Assembly (NCBI GenBank): GCA_028551475.1 | Contig: CM052359.1 | Coordinates: 26,475,583 to 26,539,582, forward strand | Origin: Casuarina equisetifolia | Lineage: Eukaryota; Streptophyta; Magnoliopsida; Fagales; Casuarinaceae | DNA: 64,000 nucleotides | Direction: 5' to 3' | Shown: positions 27,301-38,930 of the stretch, in pieces | Numbering within the stretch: the stretch's first letter is position 1 | Layout: each line of letters opens with the position of its first letter | Made by a program: the position numbers and the translations under genes | The notes under the pieces: model-generated | Databases searched by the model: none | What the model saw: the letters and a program-made list of their open reading frames with translations, nothing else | What the model was told of the DNA's origin: nothing

Positions 27301-30300
27301 CCAATTGCTGAAAAAGTAGAACAGTGAGAGCCGAACAGAAAACAAGTTACTAGAAATAGAAACAAATAGCAGTGGTAATACCAAGGTAATCTCCTATGTC
27401 CAGGGAACCAATATCCATTTTTTTGAAGAACCGAGTAACACCTGAGACAAGCATCAGAACTTAACAATCACATCAAGATGCCAAAATAAAACCCAATCAC
27501 TCAAATTCTTTTCTTTGCTTGGCCAAAATGCATTAATCCAGTTGCAATATGTAAGTGGTAAAAAAGATGGTGAAGAAAACAACTACTGAACGAAAAAGAC
27601 TGATGAAAAAAAGAATGCCAAGACCTAAGCCATTCTCACCCAAGGAGCCCACGTAGTTGTAGTTAACCATCGAGCATGCATATGTCAGACTCTTGCCATT
27701 CTATATGCCTAGTTGGATGAGTAATACAGTACATCCAATAATGATCTCTGTATTTAAAGATTTGTCAATACAACCACACAGATCATGGAAATAAACTGAT
27801 AGATATGACCATTATCACTTCTTTATATGAAGTCTAATTGATAATCCAGATAATTGATATGCATTCACATTTTTACTTCCAAATGAATAAGCACATGGAA
27901 AAGCTACCAAAAAAAAGATCCTAGACTTCCAAAATATCCCTAGTCAATTCAACCCCAGAAGACAATTATTACCTAAGAATAACTTGCTTCTTCAGCTAAT
28001 CAAGTAGCAAAACAATCTTTTAAGTCATGAACAAGACAATCTGAAGATTCTTATCTGCCTGGGACATAGGTCTAGTAGATCCCATAGAGAATAGTCTGCA
28101 GCAATCTCCCATGGCAAGAGATTATTATGACTTCGGCATACTTACAGACCATCTCAAAAGCCTAATTAGTTCCTGAAGAAGGGAGTGAGATCAAATGCCA
28201 GCATGCAGTTACTAATCAAACATTGCCACGCAGGCAGAACAGGTGCTAAAAAACAAACTTTGATCTTCACTTATCGCTTAAAAGGGCCATTTTGAAGAAT
28301 TTCCAAATTACTAGAGGATTCTTAACCAAGGACCAAGGTATAAAATGGATGAAAAAACATCATAGATGGACTGACTTAGATAACTGAAGAAAGCATCCTT
28401 TGTAGGTTCAATCCATCCTTGGGTTTATTGATATTACATTCTTGCTAAGCATAAAGTTACTCCAATAGATTCGGTGACATTGGGTATAGCTGACTCTCTC
28501 AACACTGACAAAGGAGGCTCATCAGGTGCTTTGAGAAATCACTAAGTCAGCAATTCTTGAATCTGAGCTGCATGCCAATTTCGACACTTGTATTATGGCA
28601 TGAATTGGAAGCACCTACCAGTGGTTGGCGCTAACTGCTCCAAGTGGGATAAGAAGAATGGGGCGACTCCATGAATGCCCAACATATTTTGAACAGGTAG
28701 TCAGGGGCAGGGGGGGGGGGGGGGAATGTCACACAGAAATTAATGGGTCATTTTATGCATTAGCAGATGTTATCAGCAGTTAGATAAGTCATAGCTCGGC
28801 TGACCATATAAATGTTATTGCATAGATAGGATAGAGCTTTTGTGTCTTAAAGAGATTCCAAAAGAACCTCCATTATCCATGTGAGGGGTATAAGTCTAGG
28901 TATCCTTTTCCATTAGTTTGCCAGAACTAGCAAAACAAACACAATAACTATATCCTCAAGACTATTTAATTTCTATCCTAAATATATGATTCCAACAAGA
29001 GAACTAATAATTTGAAGACCCAGATTTCTGCAGTTATCTCCTAAGCATGCAACTCTCAGGCAGAAAGGGTCAAGACCACCTGTCCTGAGAACTCTACAAG
29101 AGATCACCATATTTTTCTCAGCAAACTTTACTCTGTTGGATACAAAACCACAATTGTAACTGTTGGTTTAATTACAGTGGTCAATAAACATAGATCTGAG
29201 GAAAATCTTGAAATGTACAGTTATTTATTCATTAACTCTTGCTCACGACCTCTAATACTGTAGTTGTGGCAATGGCATTAAAAGTATTCCGTCCTTTCTT
29301 GGGTTATAAATTTAATAAAGGAAATGAATGCTAATTACAAAATTTTACAAATTTATAGGTTGAAAACAAATCCTAATTTCAATTTTATTAATGACAATCA
29401 CCCTTCTCCTTATACAATACTTTTACGTCACTCCTTCAACAAGTTGATATTGTTATAAGTGAAGCTATGTCTATCAATTCGGAGTATCACACAGCCCAAC
29501 ATTGCGTGATTATCATTTTAAGATACTATCATCCAAGATGCATACATATGGGAACAAGTTGAATCCAAATATTTAACCAATGTTAAGTGATACTAAAACT
29601 GCAGAAAAGTACGAATAATTTATGTATTTATGGAGAAAACCATTGCCCATGAGAATGCTTTCCAAGAGGAAAATAGTGCAGCATAAAATACTTTGTACGA
29701 TAGTTTTTGCTGCCTTTGTACAACTCAAAGCAAAATTACATAATTTAAAAAAGCAGCAAAGCAGTCAGATGTACCTAATGATATGATGCCACAGGATATC
29801 AATGTACCAACGGCACCAAACAGCACTATAGTAATAAAGTTGACAAAAAACTGCTTCTTTTTCACCTGAAACCTGGTGCAGACAATGGAGATTAAGATTA
29901 CATATTAAAGTTCTGGGAGAAGAATAGTACAAAAGAAAATTCTAATCATGAGCATTAGGTTAAGAGAAATAAAGAAAATACATAAATTTAGATCATAATG
30001 AGAATATGGATTATGTAAGCTCAATAAAAAAATGACCGTTTAACTTGTTGCAATAATGCTTTATTTTCTTAACTTGCTGTCTCAAACTGATTGGTTGTTT
30101 GAGTGGCTTCAGTCGCTAGATAATAACAAAGTGGGGAAAGGAGGTGACATTTTTGTGCGAATTTCACAGCCCCTGAGATTGTAGGAGCTTTAACTGGTAG
30201 AGTTCCATCTGATTCAGTTGGTTACAAAAACAAATTCTAGGAGCTTGAGATCCTAGAATCCTATAATCAATTGGCTAAAATGCCCGCCACATTGCCAAGG

Positions 30301-30846
30301 CAATCATCAAAGCAAAAGAAAGAAAAAACATGTAAGCAGCAATTGATGCATATGAAAAAGGCAAATTAATCAAATTTTAAGGTTCAGAAATCAGCATGGG
30401 CAAATAATTTCTCTACTTGCTAAACAACAATACGAATGAGATGGTAAATTTACCCTGCATTGAATATTATTGGCGGTAGAAGGTATATAAAGAAAAGATC
30501 TTCACTAAACACTAAAAGATGCGAGCTTTTTCCCCCACTTGACAGCAAAATAACAACCCCAGTACACAAACCCTGCAACCAACCCACATAAATAAATAAA
30601 AATCAGTCACTTTGATTTCAAAATCAAGAAAGAGGTAAGAACATGAAATAAAGGAGTAACAATGACACTCACAATCAAAAGGGCAGTGATCGACTCGTTA
30701 ACCCAACGGTTCTCCTCAAGAAGATGACCTATCACAATACAAGCACAAAGGAGAGCCACAAAGAGGTTCATGGAAACCACGGAGGCATGATCCGAAGTGG
30801 ATACCATTAGCAACCTCGATACCGCAGAAGTCAAATTGAAAGGCAT
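24347..30846 (-). CDS. NHX1: Vacuolar Na+,K+/H+ antiporter, NHX1/NHX2 class
   Basis: Fourteen exons: 30846-30673, 30572-30454, 29872-29775, 27441-27382, 27307-27261, 27169-26975, 26875-26829, 26418-26352, 26264-26164, 26056-25955, 25783-25645, 25557-25495, 25304-25221, 24676-24347. Total 1626 bases, 541 residues, as in Arabidopsis NHX1 (538). It exchanges luminal protons for cytosolic K+ or Na+ at the tonoplast, setting vacuolar pH, turgor and salt tolerance. The amiloride-binding segment LFFIYLLPPI is at residues 84-93. The ATDSVCTLQVLNQDE and FGEGVVNDATSV (Asn187-Asp188) transport motifs are intact. So are GILTVFFCGIVMSHYTWHNV, the FLYVGMDALD helix, and the C-terminal FDDAFMRPVFGGRGFVPFVPG block typical of vacuolar members. 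Intron 3 is 2.3 kb. Vacuolar class is firm; NHX1 versus NHX2 orthology cannot be decided here. Confidence 0.97.
28710..28724. repeat. Poly-G run in NHX intron 3
   Basis: Fifteen consecutive G on the plus strand, so a C-run in the NHX pre-mRNA. It is a simple homopolymer and prone to length error in sequencing. Confidence 0.9.
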
Positions 30847-31747
30847 TTTTTCCAGCTCCTCACTACGCTCAGAGTATGGTAATCACTTTAGAAGATCTAA
30901 GTTTTCCTTAAGAGTAAAGAATCTATCTCTCTGAACTGTCCATCTTACAAAGGTCTTTGGATCTCAACAATCAAACCAACCCTGCATCAGAATAAACAAG
31001 CACGTAAGCATATTTCTTTTGCGCGTTAATCCCAGGACTCTAACTACAAATGGTTTGACACAGTTAGAGCAGCTAAAACGCACTTTACATAACATGCTTT
31101 TCTGTTTTAGAAGCAGAAAGAGAAAAAAAAAAAAAAAACACCAAAACGAGGACGCATAGAGAAAAAGTACACAAACACAAGAAACAACTTTGAGAAGCAG
31201 AATTGATCCGAATCTAAAGGAGAAAAAGCTTTCATTTTAGCCCCAATAAATAAAAATGAACAAAAATATAAGAATTTCTGTCCAAGAGATTATGAAGCAT
31301 CGTAATTGCTTTGATCTTCCGGGAAAAAAAAAACAACAAAGTTTCTAACTCCAATACTCATTTTTTGCCTTCTCTTCTTCCATCAGCAACTAAGCCGCCA
31401 CATTTGGCCTACAACAAATGGCTTCCGAGGATTAGAAGCATAAGACGATACTCACCGGAGCGCTGCGAGACCGCATGCACAGAGAACACATTGCACGCAC
31501 AACGCTTTCAAATTGGCGCATCAATGACCAAAAGTCAGACCGAGAATTCGAAGAACAGAGAAACAGAGCTGGTAATCAATCGCTGGCTCGAATTCCTGGC
31601 GCGTTGCAAGATCTACGGGTCCTAAATTATCACGTAATGCACCAATCTCACGATAACTAACCCTGCCAAGGTACGCTAATTTATCCTCACAGCCACACAG
31701 AAAGGCCGAGGAGAAACTTTGAGAGAATTTGACAATAGTTGATATAG

Positions 31748-31789
<42 letters not shown>

Positions 31790-31930
31790 AGGAATGCTCT
31801 AGAAAGTGAAAGAAATCTATGGGAGAGACAGAGAGAGACGTGTGGTGCGGGAAGACACCCAGGTGGAGAGAGAGGGAGAGAGAGAGAGGAGCGGCAGGAG
31901 AGAGGATTTCGCCGGAACGTGAGGAAAAGG
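30847..31930 (-). promoter_or_regulatory. NHX 5' leader with intron and CT microsatellite
   Basis: On the minus strand a strong donor (CTCCG before GTGAGT) at 31456/31455 and an acceptor (GATGCAG before GGTTGG) at 30982/30981 define a likely leader intron of about 470 bases. The first leader exon would lie upstream, near a long CT tract (plus-strand GA, 31751-31787) and further GA-rich DNA to about 31890. An upstream ATG occurs at 31521 in the first leader exon. The transcription start is not determined. Confidence 0.55.
31751..31787. repeat. (GA)n microsatellite in the NHX leader or promoter
   Basis: An uninterrupted GA tract of about 18 units. A further purine-rich GA stretch follows at about 31863-31890. 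In the NHX sense it reads CT. Confidence 0.92.
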
Positions 31931-34900
31931 TGTTATGGTAAGGAGGTTATAGAAGAAGATCACCTTAATCTTCAATCATAGCCGAGCGTTCGCATCTGCT
32001 ATCTTCAACATATTCGTGGTAGAATCGCGGTAAGTGGTCAAGATCATCACTAGTTTGATTTGATTGATGGATTGGCTGGTTCCATTAATGGGTTTGTTGT
32101 TATCTTATTTAGTAGCGTCATCGTCTAATTATTGAATTGCTTTTTTAGGAGACAATACTTACGCAAGGATTTTCTATTTGCATTTATAAGATTAAATGAA
32201 ACACATAATAATAGTTAGTTTCTTATTTTTTATTATTTTCTTCTTAAATATAGAAAATAAGGCAGTTACTGAGATTCTAATCAAAGCAGGTGTAACTACA
32301 TCATTTCAAATAGGCATATCATCCCTATAGATTCTTCTTGTTATTTGTTGTATATTTTCTTTCTTTTTTTTCTCCTTTCTATTTAATTTTAAGACAAAAA
32401 AGACATCAAATTCTAAAAACGCAAAGATTGATAAGTTTTATTTATATTTATAAGATCGAGTATAATAAATATACAATAAATAATTATTAAGGCCAAAATA
32501 TGTACATATTAAATTGTCTTATAAAATATAAAAGAGAAAAAAAAAATTACAAAATACAGTGGAGTGGAGCAACGGTATTGCCCATTATGGATAGACCATA
32601 AAGTAGAGGATTACCTACTCCAGGTAGCAGTGTCCGACTGTACCACTGGAGTCCCTTGACCATACCGCCCCGGACGTTGATAACTATCACGGAACTCCAA
32701 CGAAAGTCTCCTTCCTTCTCCTTGCTGAATTAATAGAATTTCAACTCAAATATAAAAATTAAATTTGTCATGGTGTTTTAAGTATAACTTAAAAACTCTT
32801 TTATAAGAGATACCAAAAATAAAATAGATCAGTTAATTTAAACTTTAATTTTAAGTTAAAAGATCTAAAATTCAGAAAATTCATTCAAAACTTATAAGTA
32901 ATATAAAATGAAAGATTTATCTCTAACTTTAATATTATTTCAGAATATGAAAGTTAATCCTAAAATTTTAAGATAATAAGTAAGAAAGTGTCACAGGCTT
33001 ATGAAGACCCGTATCTAAGTTGATGATAATATATAAAAGTATTTGAATTAATCAAACTAACAATTATAATTTTTTGACATAGTAGTTGAGTTTATTATAA
33101 TTAATATCAGAGCCAATACCATGTCTTAGGTTTAAATCATAGAATGAAAATGTCATGAGCTGAAAGTCTCGTTACTTATAAAATTAAGAGTTCGTTTTCT
33201 TATTTTTGATATAGGACAATACTTATATTTAACAATATCTTTAAAAGAATATTGTTTGATTTTAACTGCTCCCTTTGTTTCCTTGCTTTTGATACTTATA
33301 TATAATCCGTGACTTTATGTTAACTAGCTTTTGGCTAAAAAATTGAGCGGAGGTCGTTCTCCATCCACGTAGACAAGAGATTTCGAAGCTTGCAAGAACA
33401 GGCCACTTTTTCTCAATTTGGAAGACGAGGTGGCCATGGTTGAAAGCAACGTACACTTGAAAATGCTGGCAGCACTTGCTGCTATCCAAAGGCAGATCTG
33501 CAAAAGGTTGCAGGCTTTCTGAAAGCGAATCTTAACCTGCTTTATACGTCAAAAACAAATATTATGGGCAAGAAAATAAAAAGGGAAAACGTGGACTCGA
33601 TCTGGCTCGACTTTTTGCTCCCATGTGACAAAGCGTGGGACATTTTTTATAGAACATGTTTTTAGATGAATAAGAGAGATATTCTACTATATAAACATAA
33701 AGTATTCTACTATCCTACTATTATTAGGATCAAATATATAGCATTAATTGGCATTTATTAGCGAGAAGCATGAAAGGGTTCTTCTCATCTTCCATTCCTT
33801 ATCAGGGATACGGACAATTCCGACAAGGAGCACGTTATCCTCCCAATGCGGTTGAAGGATAGCACAAGAGTTCCCGACAACCTAGTTTTGAAATGGGCGT
33901 AGATCTAAGCTTTTTTGTCTACACATGCACGTTAACCTCAGAAAAATTAATGTTACTTAGTTGAAGTAGTTAAGCCAGGTGCTTGTCAAATTTTATTAGA
34001 ATGAGAGGTTTGGTGGATAACCTTTTAGAAATAACAGCACATTATTTTTAGTGTCTATGAACAAGTCACTCCATTGCATGTTACTATAAACTGATAATGT
34101 CAGTTTATGTTAATGGTTGAATCACATGACTTGGTTTGAATCGTCATAAATAGGACAGATCTAAAGTGATTGCATTTCCAAATGACCCAACATAAGATAT
34201 TTACATCTTTTATGCGAATTGCTGGTCCCCCCTCTTCCAAAAGAAAGAAAAAAAAAATAAAGGCTATATGCTCAAACTATAATTTCATTATCAAAAGAAC
34301 AAAGCAACTTGAATTTCTCGTTAGCCCAATTTTGTTGGGCTTATTGACATGGACTTATATCAATGGACCTTAAGAAACTTTATTATAGGATTATATTGTT
34401 GTAATTTGGATTGACATAATAAAGTGAGACATATGGTGTTCTTAATAGTTAAATATAGGCTAATTAGTGTGGGTCATTGCATCTCTTATATGACTGTAAT
34501 GAGTTAAGCCTATAAAAATAACACATAAAGAAAGGGTTAAGGGTCCCTCCTTTTGTTCTATGCATTATACTTTTTAGAAAATATATTGTACCTTTTGAAC
34601 ATTACACCTTTTAGAATTTCACAAATTGAGGTAAATGTAGAAAGATCAACTATAACAAAACTTTCATAAGGAAAAGTGTATCTCATAATTCTATTTTAAT
34701 AGTCTCATAGAACTAGTATACATAAAGGGAGAACAAAGAAGACTTTTCTAGTCTAGAAGATCAATTTTGGCCTTGTGATACTTTTTACAGTATAAAAACT
34801 TTGTTGTGGACGTTAAGAATGGTATGTTATCTTGCTAATATTTATTTATTTCTTGTTCTAGTATTTTAAATTTAATTATATATATCTTGAATTTTCTATT

Positions 34901-37900
34901 TCATAGAGAGAAGAACTAATTCCAATGTTTCTTCCTAAAATAACTCACATTAATACTTAATTTTTTTTTTTAGAATTGCTAGTTTTCCCCCTTTCTAAAG
35001 TATCATTGATTTACCCTCTTGGAAGTCAATGTAAGCTTTTAAATCAAATGAGGAAAGCAATAATGGAAACTGATTCTATTCGTGATGGGTTAAAGAGTGA
35101 GCTTAGGATTAAAATAAGGAATGAGAATTCATGTTGGAAAATAGAAGCTAGCTCCTACATTGTTTAAGAAATGCAACATCTGGACTAAGCTGCATCAAAA
35201 ACACAAATGGAGCAAAGTATTATTAAACCATGTATGTTTTTTTTTCATTGAACTTCAAACCAAACCGAAGTAAGATAAATGCAAACCCAAAGAATTTGAG
35301 TGACAAGACGAGTCTCATATCCAAATTTCACTTGTACAATAGTTCTTTTTAAGTTGTTGTTATCGTTAGCTATAGCCTAATAATTTTTTGAAATTAATAT
35401 GAAAAGACCATATACTTAATCACGTACATGATAATCATTGAGGAAAAAAAAAGCAAGGGTAGTACCTTTGTGGCATAAAATTCCAAATGTGGACCTCCCA
35501 TGTCGTTAGGTTCCATGATCATTGATCATTCATCTATTAAATGATTAAAATTTGGTGTAATAGTATTAATCGCTGAAAATGAGATAAGTATAAACAATAG
35601 ATGATACGTTAATGAAAAGGACGGTTGTCATATCACACTATTCATTATCTTCTTGTTTTCTTCTTGTTTGAAAATTTAGTAAATTGAGTTATTTTCTTTC
35701 TTCTGTTTAAGAAGACTATTGAATAAAATTCAAACTCCTATTGATCAATTATTTATTACCGATGTGCTTTCCTTACATTTTCTTTGACTTAATAATTAAA
35801 TAAGATAACCTAAGAGCAATAAATATTAAAAATTTAATAAAAGTAGTAGTAATTAATATTATAAAATCTAAGAAAAAATACCCTCCTTTTTTCTCTTGAG
35901 AATGTTGTAAGGAATATGATTATTCCTTTAAATTATTTTGATGATGATAAAAAAATGCTTTTAAATTAATTTCAATATAGTATAATATGTCAAATAAAAA
36001 GCTAATACAGTATAATAAAAAGCAGAAAAAAAAAAAAACCTTCCACTTTTGGTCAATCTTTTTAATAAGAAAATTCAAACTTGATGGGAATTTCTAACAC
36101 TCCGGAATAGGAAGAATCTCAAATCTGAATGGATGGTATTTAGGTAAAAAAAACGCTAACTCTTATTTTCCTCCTATTTTCAGTTATTGGTGCAGAAAAA
36201 CGAAATACATTTTACAATCAAATATAAAGGTTCATCCTCTAGAATCGAGCAGCATTTCATCTTAAATCATCTAAGCTCTTTTGGTTTGCCTTTATCGACT
36301 CATTGTTTGTTGCTTTGAGCTAAAACAAGAACTGCTTTGTTCTGGTACTGTTCACTTGGTCGTGAAAATCTGCATATACTTGCTTCATATAGAGCTCATT
36401 TGATTCTGTTTAAGGATTAAGGCTCAAGCTAAAATATATCATTATCTGTGCCAGTTGTTTGTGGTTTAAGCTGCTAGTTACAAGTGTATTTCTCCTTATA
36501 CAGTTAGGGTTTGGATTATGTTGAGAAGCCTAGTGACTTGCTTATTGTTTATAAGAAAATCTATCACACTTTGCTCGTAATCATCATCTTTTTTATTTTT
36601 AGAAAGTATCATTCTATAATAGTGAAGATTGTTGCAATGTGTAGTATAATATCATTTCTAAGATAATAGTAGAGAAATTGAACAAAACTTTGCCTTACTT
36701 CATACATCTTTGCAATACAACTTTTATTCTATGTAGAAAAAATTGGAAAAAAAAAAACTTTCATGCTAAGAACTAATGTACAATTATTATAAGGATACAC
36801 ATGGGGTTATTAAGGTTGATATTATGAAAGCATATAATATAATGAACTATTGACTTACACAAACTAAATATTTGCTTAAACATTTATATACAACCATGTG
36901 ATTTGTGAGTAGTGGCTTGATTATAGCTTGTTGGTAGATTGTCAAAAACTCACTATTTGGAAGAAAACAAGTGTTAGAATATCATTGTGTGTTGGAACAA
37001 ATTTATAGCTTTATATGCATTGATATATACACATTTGTATGTTTATGTAACTTACACATATCTTACATTAAACATACTTGTTTGGTTGATTTTTGGTGCA
37101 ACTATATTATCTTTGTGATATTACACCTAGTTGTCTAAGAATTAAGAGGGCAATACTTGGAAGAATTTTTATATATTTTGATTGCTAGGTGGCTAGACAA
37201 GCATTGAATTTGCTATATTATTAAAGTCTAACTTGAGAAATATGAATCACATTGGACTTATAATGTTATTGTAAAATCTCTATAATTGAGATGTATATTT
37301 ATTTCGTCGAAGAGAAAGAGATGTTTATGATTAAGTATGATTGACATCCAATAATTAAGTGAAATGGACCTATTGTCACAAGACGTGGTTTTGTGGTGTG
37401 AGATTTCTCGGGTTGTAAGGTATTGGGAGTTAAATAGCATATGCTTGTATGATTGGAGAGTGATTTTTCTCTCTAAACTTATTGTGATTAGAACTCTTTT
37501 TAATTGCATTGACTTGGAGAAGGGTGGATGCAAATTCTAGGTTAATTGAATCATCCTTAGACAAAAATCATAGGTAAATTGTCTTTTTTTTTTTTTTGCT
37601 TTCTCTTTCTCTTTCTTTAATTGTAATTTTGGCTTTATCTAGCATGGTTATTTGCACCAAATAAAGCAATTGCAACGACAAGCAACTTTTGTAAGTAGGG
37701 AAAGAGAAAATTGAATTCTAGGAATCAAATGGTTTGGCAATTTAGTATCTACATCATTATCTTTTTTACTCAACTAATTACAAAGTTCCTTGACTAACTA
37801 TTTCAATAAGGATTACATAGTGTTAAGCCTCACAACACTTTGTATTTTCTCACTTTAGAAACTTTAAAATTTCTTCTCACTTTTTGAAAGTGATTAACAT

Positions 37901-38640
37901 TTACAAATTACAAAGAATATAGCATGGGTTTGCATATAATGAGATTATGAAGTTACGGATGATAGCATGAAATTTTTTACTCTTTGCCAAGGTATTTTTT
38001 CAAATAAATTTCCCTAATACACCATGTAATATCATTCTTAACATGTAATAAAATTAGGCCCAAGAGATTTGAAACATACCGGTGAATCTTAAGCTTATAT
38101 TTTGACAACAAAACAAGTGATCTATGTAGCAATTTTTTTCACAAAAACTCACATTCATTCCTTTGACATCATATATGCAATAAATATTTATGGTAACTTT
38201 AAACATGCTAAGTGGGTTAGGAATACAAATTAGCAAATTTTAGCCTCTTCAAGGCGTAATTTGCTCATCAAAACAACATACACATTGTACCATACAGATT
38301 AGGCATATTATATCAGCTTTAGCATACGATACTATAAACTGTATGCATATCTTTTAACCTTTAAGACACCATATAGATTAAGCATCGTATAGCCATAAGA
38401 CCTCATTATTGGTTACCTAATTTATAATAAGATCACATTTTATCGTGAGGAAATTGATATTTTTGTTTATGAATTCAACAAGAAATAGACCATTTTTGTA
38501 TATTTATAATGCCACGCACAAATTTCAATAAAGAATATTCACTAACTATTTCATTTCTTAGGCTATTACTTATATAATCAATCACAAAATAAGAAGAACC
38601 AACTTATTTGTAGTGAAATCGTCCAAGAAGTGTCCTTTCC
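31931..38640. other. Long AT-rich intergenic spacer
   Basis: About 6.7 kb without a supportable gene. Open frames reach at most about 90 codons (37258-37533 minus, 33262-33489 minus, 34976-35167 plus) and show no known motif. Composition varies: 32560-32720 and 33340-33530 are less AT-rich islands in very AT-rich surroundings, which suggests inserted fragments. The NHX promoter is at the left edge and the eIF2B promoter at the right edge. I could not find terminal repeats that would define a transposon. Confidence 0.55.
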
Positions 38641-38653
38641 TCCCCGAACGCTA

Positions 38654-38764
38654 ATGAAATCCGATGCATGTAAGGGTGTCTGTGGAGAACTGAGCCCAAG
38701 CCATTCGCTTTGTTCTGCTTCACGTCACAAGGCCGTCTTCCTCTTCGCACAGGGTTTTAAGTAG
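38654..38764 (+). other. Upstream open reading frame before eIF2B epsilon
   Basis: A 36-codon frame (MKSDACKGVC...QGFK, stop TAG at 38762) lies in the region expected to be the eIF2B epsilon leader, ending 166 bases before the main ATG. A second, 9-codon uORF starts inside it at 38664 in another frame. Both matter only if transcription begins upstream of 38654, which I cannot tell. An AG acceptor-like site near 38886 leaves a leader intron possible. Confidence 0.35.
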
Positions 38765-38930
38765 GGTTTTTCCTGGTTCCGATTCTCTGTTCTTGTTGGG
38801 ATTTCTTATTTGAAAATTGGGCCTTTTACGAAGTTCAATTATTAGCTCATAATTCTTCGTGGAATTGTTGTATCTGTGATTTCCAGAGTTTCTTAAGGAG
38901 TGTGAAGGAGGACAAGCAGGTGGAGAAGGA

